Assembly: GCA_013365325.1 (NCBI GenBank)
Contig: JABVXV010000121.1
Span: 1 to 64,000 of the forward strand
Direction of reading: 5' to 3'
From: Dipetalonema caudispina
Lineage: Eukaryota; Nematoda; Chromadorea; Rhabditida; Onchocercidae
DNA: 64,000 nt
Under the pieces are notes generated by a model. The model saw only the letters and a list, made by a program, of their open reading frames with translations. It was not told where the DNA came from and did not search any database. Shown here piece after piece: positions 51,701 through 64,000 of this stretch. Each line of letters begins with the position of its first letter. The first letter of the stretch is position 1. Position numbers and translations under genes: made by a program.

Positions 51701-54700
51701 TTCAAATCATATCATATTACATGTTAAAGATAACAGGAATGATAAACGTTTGATCTTATTAAATGTTAAATTATATTTTCATTTTTAGAATTTTGATTCA
51801 TAATTGTTAGTCTTCCGAATCAATGATATTCTTTACCTGAATTCTTATAGATTTTGAATTTAGCCATTCATTTAATGAAATTAATTGCTTAACTTTGTCC
51901 ATAGATGTTTGCTAGGTCAAACAGAATGATAGTATAGCAATAATAGTGTGATGGTAACAATAATTTTTTTCTTTCCTGTTAACTTTTCAAAATTTTCCAC
52001 ATCTTCTTTTTTCCTTCTTCTATTTACTGAAAAAAAAAAAAAGAAAAAGTCTTAATAATCCTTAGTTCATAGGTCAGGAAAAATGTAATTGCAAATGTCA
52101 ACTCTGATTCAAAATATCTGCAATAATTAATTCGTTCAATAATGGTAGTAAATTTTTTTTTTCTCTCTCTCTCTCTCTCTCTCTCCTTCTCTTCTTCTTA
52201 GCTATTCATTTTCATCATATCTCTTTTTTGGCCATAATGGCCTTTAATCTTCGGTCAGTACTATGATAATAAGTAAATAAAGCTAATATTGGTGGCCTTA
52301 TCTGTTTAACTATCCCGTATGATTGTATCAATAAAACACGTGAATTACTATGATATTTCTACGATTATCACATTTTGCAATACAGAAATTTACTTAATAA
52401 ATGAATAATCATTTTTACTATATTTAATTATGTAAAATAATAATTATGTGTGCAAAAAAAAAAAAAAAAAAATAAATATTAATCATTGATAAAATGAAAT
52501 AAAAAATTTTTTAGATGTTGAAGCTCTCAAACAATTGGAATATTTATTACAAGCTAAAAAAATTCCGGAAGTAACGGAAATAAGCGTAATTTTGGATGAT
52601 TTACAACAGGATATTTTACGTAATGCTATTTCATTATATGCTAAAGAATTGTACAAAATTCGACGTACGCAAAGTGTACCACTTAACGTGGAACAAATTG
52701 AAAATATTTTAAAAGGTTTATTTTTTATTTGCAATCTTTTCTTATTGCCACATTTTATTAATTTAATTTTATCAATGATAAATTAACATTTTACAATTCT
52801 TTACAATAAAAATCAACAAAGAAAAAAAAAAGACTGAAATGATTAACATATGCTAATTTTACAAAAAAGTAAAATCTTCAAAATTTTTTCTGGAAAATTT
52901 TGAAATTTCAGAAAATTTTTTGAAAAACTAATTATGTGACATGAAATTTTAATGTGTAATATGGTAATTGAAAATTTAAATTCAATAAAACTTCACGATA
53001 ACATAACGAAATCATTTTTAGATTCATAAATCAATTTTGTTTTACATTTTAGCTAAATAATTTTTCCGTTTTTCTTTTTTTTTGAGCAATATTAAAAGTA
53101 TTTGATGGAAAAAAAACGAAAAAAGTTTGCATTTAAATGTTTGCATTTTTCGTTACTAAATTTTTTGATGTTTTTTTTGGAAGAAAAAGAAACAAAAATT
53201 CTAAAAATTATATATGTAAATGATAATAAATTGGAATTTTTCGTCTTTTTTTTTTATTTTTCTAATTTTTATTTATAAATCTTTGTTTCATTTCTTTAAA
53301 TAAAAATTTTTATTTAGTGGTAAATACGTGTATACGTGTACGTTTTTGTGTATTGGAAAATGATAAGTGTAATATGTATGATGGATTAAAACGTATTCTG
53401 TTTGGAATGAAAACGATTGTAAAAAATGAACTAAAGGAAATATATATGAAAGTAATACGTGAAAAATATGATATGGTTGGAAAAGATTACGTGTTGATGC
53501 GTGAAGAATTACGTGATATTGTGGAGGAAGTTAATCGTAAAATGATAAAACAACAACAGGGTAAATTTATAATATACTACTATTATTATTTGATACAATT
53601 GATTCAATTTATTTTATTTTGAAAAGAAGGAAGTTTACATATTTAATTAAATTTAGGATAAATTTTAAGAATTTAGGATAAGTAATATCTTTTCCACTTT
53701 TACGAAATGCGAAGCCAAAACTTTATTTAACCATTAACGAATTTAGCTGTATATAAAAAACCATATACATAACAAGAAATGGAAATGTTATATTTTATGC
53801 TGAAGTATAAGTACAACGATTATTTTTATTAAAATATAAAATTCAGTATGCAATATTGAAATGGCATGTGAAAAAGATGATATCGATAATCTGAATGGAA
53901 TGTTAACGGATATAAAAGGTGTAAAAACGGAATATTTACCGTTTTATTCAAAAGCTCTCAAAAATGGTCATTATGTAACGATTGAAGACATTGAGGAAGT
54001 CATTAAAATGGTAAATCAAACAATCGATAGCGATCAAATAACTGGTTAGATGAATCATTTTAAAATGCACAGTTTGTTCTAAATTTTGCATAAAATAAAA
54101 GTAATAATTAATTTTAGGGAAATATAAATTATAATAATCGTAAAGATGAAGAAGAAAGCTTTTTTCCAATATTATCATGGATGCAAAATAATAATTTTAT
54201 TCGGTATTAGTATTACAAAAATCAATTATAAGTTTAAATCTTAAATTATAATTGAAAATTATACATGAGAATAATTAATACCAAAATTTAGATGTTATAT
54301 GATATCTAAATTTCAGAAAAAAAATTTGAATCAATTAATAGAGAGATGATCACTTTGATAATGAAACAAAAAGTTCTTATGTGAGAAATCAAAAATAAGT
54401 GAAACACATTTGAATTAAATTAGGTTAAGTGAAAGTTCTAAAAGATACAAAAAGTTTCAATTCGAAATAATTGTTGTCAAAGTTAATAAATTAGTTGAAA
54501 GTAATCAAAAATAAGTATGCAAAAAATTTCTTGGAATTAAATTTAAAAAAAAAAAAAAAAGATTTTAAAAATAAGATAACCAGTGTCCTGTTTTAAAAAT
54601 TTAACTCAAAAAGTTGAAAATGGAGAATTTTTTCACATTGATTTACTTTTAATAGATTAAATAATTCATATAGCATAATCAATTAATTGGATAATCATAA

Positions 54701-56779
54701 TATCATATTGGCAAAAATGTTTGTAAGTGGCAAATTTTATAAACATTTTTAATCTATGATTATGTTTTAATACTTTAAAATATTTAAACATTTATTAATT
54801 TAAACGTTGCAGAAAAAATTTCTAAATATAATATGAAAATTCAATTTTTTATTGAAAATATTATCTTTCAGTGGAACAAATAACTATAGCATGTGAAAAA
54901 AATGATTGCAATAATTTATTGATGATAATTCGTAATTTGGACAATGTACAAATGGAATACATTACGTACTATATGAATGCATTGAAAAAATATCCAATTT
55001 TGACAATGAAAGAAGTGAACGAGGTCATTCAAAGGGTCAATCAAAATGTAGCTATTGCAACGATTAAATCACGAGATAGTATGTAAATTTATTGTCATTT
55101 TAATATTTTCATTAGTAATAGTGAAAATTGTTGTGAAATTATTATCAAAATGTATTATTAAAAATTTATAACACTTGAAAAAAAAAAAGATATTTATTTC
55201 AGTAATTAGAAAACATATTTTGAAAATATGATGTAAAAATAAGCTCATTACTAGAAATTATGTAATATTTGAAAAAGGTATATATTATTAATTAAAAATT
55301 ATATTTGAAAATACAGTAATAAAATGAATGTATTGCTAGAAAGTATAGTATTTGAAAAACGAATATATTATTAGTTTAGAAAATATACAGAATAAACGCA
55401 TTGTTTGAAATATACAATATATGAAAAATGAATATATCGAAAATATATCAACTATATCTTTTTGATATAATTGTGATATTAGTTGAAGTTATCAAAAAAA
55501 AAAAAAAAAAAAAAAAAGATTTGTCTTATGAACATATATTTGACAAATATTTTGTTGATTAAAAGGATTTTTTTTTTAAATGTTTTGGATAACAAATTTT
55601 GAAAAATTAGTGATTTCCACTTATTTTATTAAATTTTCATTTATTTAAGGATTTGTTAAATTTTCAGCTCTTCATTTAAATAAATTACTTATGGATGGTA
55701 AAAAGAATGAAGCAGCAAAATTATTGCTTAAATCATGGGAAAAAATTATACGAAATATTTTATTACCGAAATATGTGGCACAATTAACAAAAGAAATTAT
55801 CACGCGTAAGAAAAAAACGGTATTTATTATTTTATGCAAATTTTCAAAATTTAAAATTAAACATATAAACAAAATGATGAATAATGTCGGTAGCAAAATG
55901 TTATTGAAAATTAAAATTGTTAAAATATTCTCGTCTTCTTAATTTTTTCCTAATTTAATTTCTCTTAATTTTTTTCTCCCGTAAATTTAAGAAGAGTTTA
56001 AATTTGTTAGGAGTCGAACAATGATGCAGGAAATGATGAATATTTATGGGAAAAATTTCAAGATGGTGTATTATATGTAAATGTTGACAATGAACAAATA
56101 ATTTATGACAAGCCGAATAAAATTATTGATTGGATGCTAACAAGGGAAGAAATTGAGGTAAAATCTCGAGAATCGAGAACTTGCATTATTCCAATTTGGC
56201 ACTTATGAATTTTATCATTTAAACTTTTAAATATAACATAATTAAATCTAGCTGAAGTTAAACCAAACAATAAATATTTCAAAAATTGCTCTTTAATTCG
56301 AAAATTTGAGCAACACATACTTCAAAATTTACGGATTAAATCGGAATTACCTGAAATATTCGAGCAAAATTATCCTTACCTTAATATTTTTTTGCTAAAT
56401 GATTTCTTGTTTACTTTTTCAACAAAGTATATCAAACATCCTTGCTCATATATGCTAATAGCAATTATAATATAAATTAGTAATACATTAGTAATTACTG
56501 GAAGTTCTTCTGAAGGCAAAAAAACACTTTGATTATATTATTGATTCGTTGCAGAATGTCAGCGAAATGATAAATGATAACAATGAAATAAGGGAAAATG
56601 ATGGAATTGATAACGAAATTATGGAAAAAGCAGCAGCCAAAATTCAACAGTGGTGGAAAAAGCAATCATTAGCGAAGAATTTCGAAGAACTGAGTAATAA
56701 TAATAATAATCAGTAATTGATAATAATAATAATAGTAATGGTAAAAATAATAATGATAATAATAATAATGATAATAATA

Positions 56780-56828
<49 letters not shown>

Positions 56829-58680
56829 GGTTTGCATATTCATCAGAAATACCCATTTAATTATGGGAGGAATAAAAGTTTAGATAAAAAATGACAATAG
56901 TGAAAATTATATGAGAGTAAACAAATTACCAGAATAAATAAACATAAGAGGAAATAATTATGCAAATGATTAGTAGTCTATGAAAAAAAAAAGATTGGAG
57001 AAAAGAGACAAATAGGATGATTAGATGTTTAGAGGCCAGAAAAGATTTGGATAAGAAATAGTTGAAGAAATGGAAATCAGGATCGATCGGAAGAAGTAGA
57101 GAAGGAATTTTCGATGGCAAAAAAAAAAAAGAAAGAAAATACAAATAAGAATAGAGGAAGGAAAGGAATGATGAATGTTGAAATGGAATATAATTAGAAA
57201 TAATACAAAATCATAATTATTATCAGGAAAATGATCAAATTGGGAGAGTTAAATAAAATCGGAAAAAGAATGGTAAAGAGCGAAAAAAATATTTAACAAA
57301 AATTTCAATTTTTATAGAAACATTTGATAAGCCGTCACTTCGAGTAGTACGACGTTTTATTCCATTATTGCTGCATACACGAAATGATAAGAGAGAAGAT
57401 GCAGGTGATAAGTTTAAAATTTGAAGATTAAAATTTTAGAAATAAATACGCAAGAAGAACATTTGATATTTAAAATTTAGGTTGCAAAGATTTTTTAGGA
57501 ATTTCAAATTTTAGCAATGTATATTTGGAAAATTTATGAATAAATACCTTAATGTAATTATTAGAAAATTAGAATGAATAAAAATTGACAATACTAAATT
57601 AGTAAATGGAAAAATTAGTAATTAATGTTAATAACAATACTAATATTTGTAGAATTGGAAGAAAATCGATTCCATGCAATAAAATTAATTAATGTCAATC
57701 AATATTTGGAAGACAAAATGATGAATTTAGATGATAAAATTGCAAAAATATCTACCAACAGAATCCAACTTCGAGTAAATATTTCATTAGCTTTTCTTAT
57801 ACATTCTTTTAAGTAAAATATATAACTTTAAAAAAAAGTTTCATACATTTATTTGATATGAGATTTATAAACTTTCAAAATATTTTGATCAAAAAAAATT
57901 TCAATGTTCTAACAAATTATTTTAGGGAGAAAATTCTTACGCAATTTTTTTTTTTCTTTTAAATTCATTACAGGAATTACGAGATTTTTTGGAAAATATT
58001 CGTATTGAAGCAGAGAAAGATGTAACATCTGATAAGCCATTATCAATTGATGAGGAAAATGAAACGAAATGGAATCCTTATGAAATTATTCTTTTCTATT
58101 TACAAACAAAATTGGAATATTTTGTAAGATTAATGGGTAAATATGGTAATCAACACAATGGTAAGGCCTAAAATATATGATTGATGGATAAATGTGATAA
58201 TCAATTGTATGAAAAAAAAAATCATAATTTTATCTTAATTAAACATTTTTTTTTTAAACGAAAAAATCTGAAATATAATAGTAAGGAATGAAACGAATTT
58301 AACTTTAATATAGTTTTTTTTTTTGCAGTTATTTTTCATAACTAAACTCTGAAAACTACCAATTGTTTTTTTTTTGCTGAAATTTTCAAATGGAAAATTT
58401 ATGCTTAAGAGTTAGCCAAGAAGAAGAATGAAGCAAATTTGCTAGGTTGTTTTCATTTTGCTACGAGTTGAATTTGAAATTTTCCACTCCAAATTAAAAA
58501 TATTTTGAAGAGAAAAAATAAATAAATTCTGACTTGAAATTTATTTTTAAAATTAAACTAACTTCAAATAAAATTAGTCCAAAAATAGCCGAATTTATCT
58601 TAACAACCAAAAAAAAAAAAGCTTAAAAATTTTCATAAAGGAATAAAATTTTTAGATTAATTTACATATCTTCTCGAAAC

Positions 58681-58711
<31 letters not shown>

Positions 58712-61700
58712 GTTTAGCTATGGATTAGTAAATAAATTCTAGTCAATAATTTAAATAAAACAAAACATCTATTAGAATATATTAAAATTTGATAAAATTT
58801 CATTTTTTATATTCATCTTTCAGCATTATCCGATTTATTTCGGCAATCCGTTTTGCCAATTTATAGTTACGGAATGAGCAATCGGGAAATGTCATTATTA
58901 GCCATACTATTAGCGAAATATTTGCAAGAAGAAATAAAACAATTGGAAAATCCAATTGATTTTCGAAATACTTCATCATATGTTATTTTGCAAATATTAA
59001 TAGAGTTCGTATTTCATTTCAATCTTTCAATTTTACAATTGATTTGATTTATTTGAATTTTTAAGATTGGTGTAATTAAAAGGAATAAATTTGTTAAATA
59101 ATAATATAATGAATAGAAGAAGAGCAATTATTAAATTTTAGTGGTAAAATTGATAAAATTTCTCCCATGATATTTAATACAAATTTAATCTTTCATTTTA
59201 ACAATTCAATTTGACGTATTTACAACAACAAATTTACATTGAATAGCACACAGCAAATATAATAGAAATTAAATAACCCAAAATTTTTGGAAGTTAAATT
59301 AGTGAAATTAGTTAAAAAATTTCTATTTAATTATTTAAGTCCTACCTACGTTAAAATGCTTAAATTCTGATGACAAAATTTTAATGTGATAATTGAAATT
59401 ATTGGATTAGTTTTTCTTTTATTTTTGATGATTAACAAATTTTAACAAAAATAATCGTAGCAAATTTGTTCGTTTTTTTCTTTTTCCTTTTTTTTTTTTT
59501 TTTTTTTTTTTTTTTGGAAGATATAATAAATCATTTCTTTTTTAAACATTGAAATTTACTCTGTAAATTTTAGATTGTATGGTAAAACGGAAATACAACG
59601 ATTACAAATAGCGGAACTTAATCAAAAATTGAATCCAACCAAATATTATGGAAAATATTTCAATCTTAATCCAATAAATCTTTTCGAATCAATAACCGGT
59701 ACCAAACCAAAGAATATTGATGAAGCATTGGGTAATGCTACAGTATTCAAAATTTTTAATGACAGTAAACAATGCCTAATTCATTGGGCTACCGCTTATG
59801 CTGATATAATCTTTGGAAAAGTTACCGAATATCCGTAAGTTTTGCAAATAATTATTATTTGACAATGTTTACTTGTAATATTTACTTTTATACTTTAATC
59901 ACTCTTCCAATTTTTTTTTTTTTCACTTTTATTATATTATCAAAGAAAGTATCATAATGAAATAACTTTGAATAACTGATATAATAGCTAAATATTAGCC
60001 ACAAATTAAGAAAATTTCATAATGAAAATAAACTTTTCTAATATATTTAAATAATGATTATCATCATAATTATTCATTATTCAGAGTTGATATTTTCAAT
60101 TACTTTTAAATCTCAGAATATAATTACTTTAATTTCCTGGAAATAAGAATATCTGTTTTTTTTTTTTTTCTTTTTTGCAGTGATATTGTACGATATCTAG
60201 CGGTATCCGCAAGAAATGACTTGAAGAAACGATTTTCAACGCAACCTGATACTACCATAATGCAGGTCTGTCTAATTTTAATTTGATAATGAAGTTTTTG
60301 GTGAATAATAAACATATGAAATGAAAATTCATGACTTTTGAATATGAAGATTCAGAATCTTTTACTACATGGTATGACAACTTAGAATCTCTAGCGATAT
60401 AATATGGTGATTCAGGAATCTTTCGCAACTTGATAAGAAGATTCAGAATCTTTGACAGTGTGCAAAATTGTAGAACTATCAAGTTGTACATAATAATTTT
60501 TACATTTTATGCAAGAGGTTTTTCATCTCATAATTACTTTTTAGTTTATTTAATCAAATTTTAATTTGTCAAATTTAGCAAACCTGAAATAATGCAAATT
60601 CCGAATTTATTAAAATTTATACAAAATTGTTTCAATCATTTGTTATAACCATTAATTAAAAGCCGTTAAAACTTCCGATAATCATTTAATTTAGGAATTT
60701 CTACTATTTAAGAAGCATTTTTCAGGTATTCGTTGAACGGAAATAAAAAAATACCATCCATCCAATTTGTCGGTTTATATTCCACTAGGTAAATATTGAT
60801 TAACAAAAATACGAGAGAAATTTCAGGCAATTAATGCTTGGCTCTATAAAGGTTGTTGGATGAAAGTAATTACTGCTACCGAAAGTCTAAATGTGATAAT
60901 CGAAAAGGCGAATGAAAATTCGGCTTTAGCAATCCGTAAAGCGATCAGTAAATTTATCGAATATAGTGTTTTACATTTTGGTGTAAGTACTCCATATCTT
61001 CGGAAATTTCGGAAATTTTAGTGAAGTAGTGATCGAAGAATTATGATAGCAAATTATTTTGTTGTAGAATTTTGAAATAAATCAAAATGTTACTATATGG
61101 ATAAATTTTAAACTAGTCTTATTTTGATTAACAATTTCAAATAAGTTAAGCTCGAAATAAAATGATCGATCCAATTTACCTATGAAAGGATAAGATTACG
61201 ATTTATACTTATGAATATATAATCATCAAAAAAATTATTTGGTATTTCCTATTTGCTTATAAGTGTGATAAATATGTCTGTCAGAAAATTAACACTATTT
61301 TAATATAGATATCAGAGTTATTTGATATTTCTTATTTGAGTATTTGATATTTTCTATTTGAGTATTTTAGTCTGACGAATTTATCGTCAAAGAATTATTT
61401 AATATTTCTCATTTGAGTGCACAATTATTAGTTTTTCTGAATGTTAATATCAAATGATTGCATGAAATATTTGATATTTACAACAATAATTAAGGTTTTT
61501 TTAATATTACCAAAATTCATTGCTTATTTAAATTGACCAATTTTTGTGTAAAGTTAAACGAAATTTTTTTTTGGTTAATTTTCCTTTCTTTTTTTTTTCA
61601 GTATGGCATTGAAAGGTATTGGTTAAATTCACTAAATGATGCTATCACGAAAATTAATGCTATTTCAAAGTAAGCAAATCAATGATTTATTAATTGTTTT

Positions 61701-63552
61701 GGTAAAAAATATTAATTACTATTAAAAAAATTTTCCTTTATCAATAACTAAACTTTAATCATTGTTTTACGAATATTCCATGAAAGGTTCGAAACTTCAA
61801 AATTAACACTTAAAATTTAAATTATTTTAATTCAAATAATTTTCATATTTATCCGTTTGTTTTTATTTCTTTTTCTTTTTTAACAAAAATTTTTATTTTA
61901 GATGGCATTTCCTAAAATTTGCATTGCAAAATCCACCTGTATACAACTACAGTGTTGAAGATGAGGAATGGGATAAATATGGACCATATAGGCCTGTGCT
62001 TCATATAACAATACCTCAACTTTATGTCACCCTTCAAAGACTTCAAAATGATGTCAATGAGGTTGATATGCAAATATTGACGAATATTTGACAAAGATAT
62101 ATTGAAATATCAATTGGAAACAATTTTTCAACTATAAATTTCGCATTTTATACATTTGTGGAAAAATTAATAATTTGAATAATTTATTGCAATAATTTTT
62201 CATTCTCTTACCATTGCCGTATTATTTGTGGTAATTAATAATATAGTCATTATTTAGCAAAAGAATGCAAAAAAAAAAAAAAAAAGAACTTAATTACACA
62301 AAAAATTATTTGTTGAATTCTTTTTTTTCCTTGTTTGCAACGATAATTTCAAAAATTAATACACAAATTACAGATAGATAATTAAAAACAAATTGCCAGG
62401 TAATTCCAAAAAATTCACGATTAAATCGATTTGTTACTGATACATTACTACCGGATGGTAACATTCAGAAGCATGTAACACTTCATTTGCATCCGTTTAT
62501 ACCAGTTGAAATTGATAATCATAACGAATTATTCCGAAGGTTATAATTTTTTCCATTCTTTTCTAATAATTAAAATAAAAATTTTCACTTTTCAAATAAC
62601 TATAAAATAAAAATTTTGAAAATTGACTATTAACAATTAATTTTTCTTTAAATTAATTATTCGGTTAAAATTAGACTTTTTTTTTAGTTCCTAAAAAATT
62701 ATACAATACGGTGAAAATAATCAAATGAAATTTTTTGCTTTTTTTTTTTTAAAGGACGATGCGATACGTGGAACAATGTTTATTAAGTGGTTGTCCGGGT
62801 AATAATCTAACACAACTTCTTGCTCGTCATACACTTCAAAAAGAGGAAGAAAATTTCCGGAAACTTTTACATCAAAATAATGATCAGTATGTTAAACTTA
62901 TAAATGTTATCGATTAATAAGCAATAATTTGTATAATTAATCAATAAGTAATCATTTCTATAATCGATCAATAAGTAATTTTAAATTAAATGAATATTTT
63001 AAGAAAATATATGTCATCTGTATTCTAATTTAAAACATAAAATTTTTGCACGGTAATAAAAGTAAATGTAAGTTTATTGAAGTATTTGATAAATAAATAG
63101 ACAAGTTGGTTAATATTTATCAATGAAAAATAAACATGAATGAAGAAAACCAAATAATTTGAAATTCTAAATTTCTAAATAATATTCATTTTTAATAACA
63201 TTTATTTAATTAGCAATACTTCCTTTTTACAGGATTAATTATAAGATTAATTGTACTTACTTTACTAATTATTCGCAGTGAATAGTTAATAAGCAAAAAA
63301 AAAAAAAAATTCTGCATAACATTAACATAATATAATAATTCTATTAATGTACATAAATGCCTATGTATTCAGTATTTTTCATTCTCCTATTTCTTTAAAC
63401 AATTGATTAACAATTATTTAAGGCCAACATTGGATGATACGAAACGTCATATTATCCGTCAATTAAGTACGTTGGAGAAAGCTAAACGAGTAACATCAAT
63501 AAATAATTATCAGAATGTTGTTACAGCTATCGCTAAGGTTTTACAGCAATTA

Positions 63553-63584
<32 letters not shown>

Positions 63585-63954
63585 CAAAACTGTATATGAT
63601 AGGTTAGGGATAGTCATAGAATAAATTATTTCAAGATTAAAAGAGAGAATTTTTCTAAATCAAAAGATGGATAACTTCATTAACAAACTAATTAGGAAAG
63701 AACTCGATCCTTTTCATTGCAAGTAAAATCGCAATCATTACAGTTGGTTAAACAATTCTAGTAATTAAGAATTTCATGTTGTACTTCATATGGAACGAAA
63801 TGATGTATATATTTCAGGATATTAACAAAGAAGGTAATTATCGCAAAATTCGTCAAGTTCAACTAATGACAATACGTAAGCTAGTGTTAGAGCTTGAAAA
63901 AACTCGACTAGATTATCGGAAACGTTTGGAACGATACGCAGATTATTTGAAAAG
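48742..63954 (+). CDS. IQGAP-family Ras GTPase-activating-like scaffold, 3'-truncated by the window
   Basis: Scaffold linking Rho-type GTPases, calmodulin and actin at the cell cortex. Exons: 48742-49163, 49640-49787, 49959-50051, 50292-50430, 50743-50891, 51300-51465, 52515-52715, 53318-53560, 53847-54044, 54872-55078, 55668-55819, 56011-56157, 56555-56693, 57318-57404, 57653-57774, 57974-58160, 58824-59004, 59574-59834, 60181-60265, 60827-60982, 61602-61669, 61902-62061, 62400-62539, 62755-62886, 63423-63537, 63818-63954; all phases join, giving about 1,411 residues. Order: a Thr/Ser/Asn-rich N-terminus; CH domain about 117-300 (LDEKRENEKVYEYLLRL, NGVLLARLAHSFAP, YRHTDNI, PDTVDIYEGRNI); internal repeats about 370-705; degenerate WW about 715-740; one IQ motif about 781-792 (AAAKIQQWWKKQ); RasGAP-like domain from about 880; start of the C-terminal RGCT-type region. 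Human IQGAP1 has 1,657 residues, so roughly 200 should lie beyond the window. Exon 11 (donor GTATTT) and exon 17 (donor GTTCGT) use weak donors. Family call is very sure. Confidence 0.93.
48772..48810 (+). repeat. Coding (ACA/ACT)n repeat, poly-Thr in IQGAP N-terminus
   Basis: Thirteen codons encode residues 11-23, all Thr except Ala15. The second half is pure ACT and is likely length-variable between isolates without frameshift. Confidence 0.9.
56693..56828. repeat. (AAT)n microsatellite at an IQGAP splice donor
   Basis: AAT/ATG-type trinucleotide array starting at the exon 13 donor (GTAATAATAA). The intron start is made of the repeat. Reading through the donor would add a few Asn codons and a stop. 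Confidence 0.9.
60347..60465. repeat. 30-bp imperfect tandem repeat, four copies, in an IQGAP intron
   Basis: Copies begin near 60347, 60377, 60407 and 60438. Each contains GA(A/T)TC or TTAGAATCT cores followed by 15-16 diverged bases. The regular 30-bp spacing supports tandem duplication. It lies in the intron between exons ending 60265 and starting 60827. Confidence 0.7.
61236..61420. repeat. About 21-bp interspersed repeat in an IQGAP intron
   Basis: Variants of TTTGATATTTCTTATTTGAG occur at about 61239, 61321, 61343 and 61396. Spacing is irregular, with two copies adjacent. Non-coding intron. Confidence 0.65.
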
Positions 63955-64000
63955 GTTTACTGATTAGTAAATTATCAAATATATATATATATTTATGATC

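Noticed and set aside
53318..53559. IQGAP exon 8 ending at CAACAACAG
   Set aside because: Ending one base later at 53560 (before GTAAAT) gives phase 1 and joins the next exon in frame; the shorter form does not.
1..64000. CRISPR arrays, prokaryotic operons, integrated viral or bacterial genes
   Set aside because: All tandem repeats seen are microsatellite-like without unique spacers, every supported gene but one is intron-rich, and no viral or bacterial protein motif was recognised.

Overview
The window is nuclear DNA from a nematode, probably a spirurid or filarial worm. Four observations point this way: very AT-rich DNA full of homopolymers and trinucleotide microsatellites; many short introns ending in TTTCAG or TTTTAG; short 5' leaders directly behind acceptor-like sites, as expected for spliced-leader trans-splicing; and the protein families found. 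The species cannot be named from the sequence alone. All gene models were built by hand by joining exons at GT..AG borders and checking that every join keeps codon phase.

Layout: (1) 1-16,403 is a 16 kb gene desert rich in simple repeats ((ATT)n, (CT)n, (GA)n, (CATA)n, (TAC)n, long poly-T); I support no gene there. (2) 16,404-31,808 (+) is a 29-exon gene for a single-pass membrane receptor: signal segment, four Ig domains, five fibronectin type III domains, one membrane span and a long cytoplasmic tail. This is the general layout of the DCC/protogenin/Nope group. (3) 21,535-22,248 (-) is an intronless, divergent-loop-type cyclophilin lying inside the 2.2 kb intron that splits the fourth Ig domain. 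(4) 27,987-28,186 is a perfect 95-bp inverted repeat with a 10-bp loop inside another intron of the receptor gene. (5) About 31,809-36,797 is intergenic. (6) 36,798-42,864 (-) is a complete 15-exon mitochondrial FAD-dependent glycerol-3-phosphate dehydrogenase of 731 residues with a C-terminal EF-hand pair. (7) 42,865-48,741 is intergenic and upstream of both flanking genes. (8) 48,742 to the window end (+) holds the first 26 exons (about 1,411 residues) of an IQGAP scaffold: CH domain, exon-sized internal repeats, degenerate WW, one visible IQ motif, RasGAP-like domain and the start of the C-terminal region.

The genes do not form a pathway. The receptor and glycerophosphate dehydrogenase genes converge. 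The dehydrogenase and IQGAP genes diverge across a 5.9 kb shared upstream region. The most unusual points are the long perfect palindrome, the nested antisense cyclophilin, and the IQGAP with phase-1 repeat exons, a single IQ motif and a microsatellite at one splice donor.
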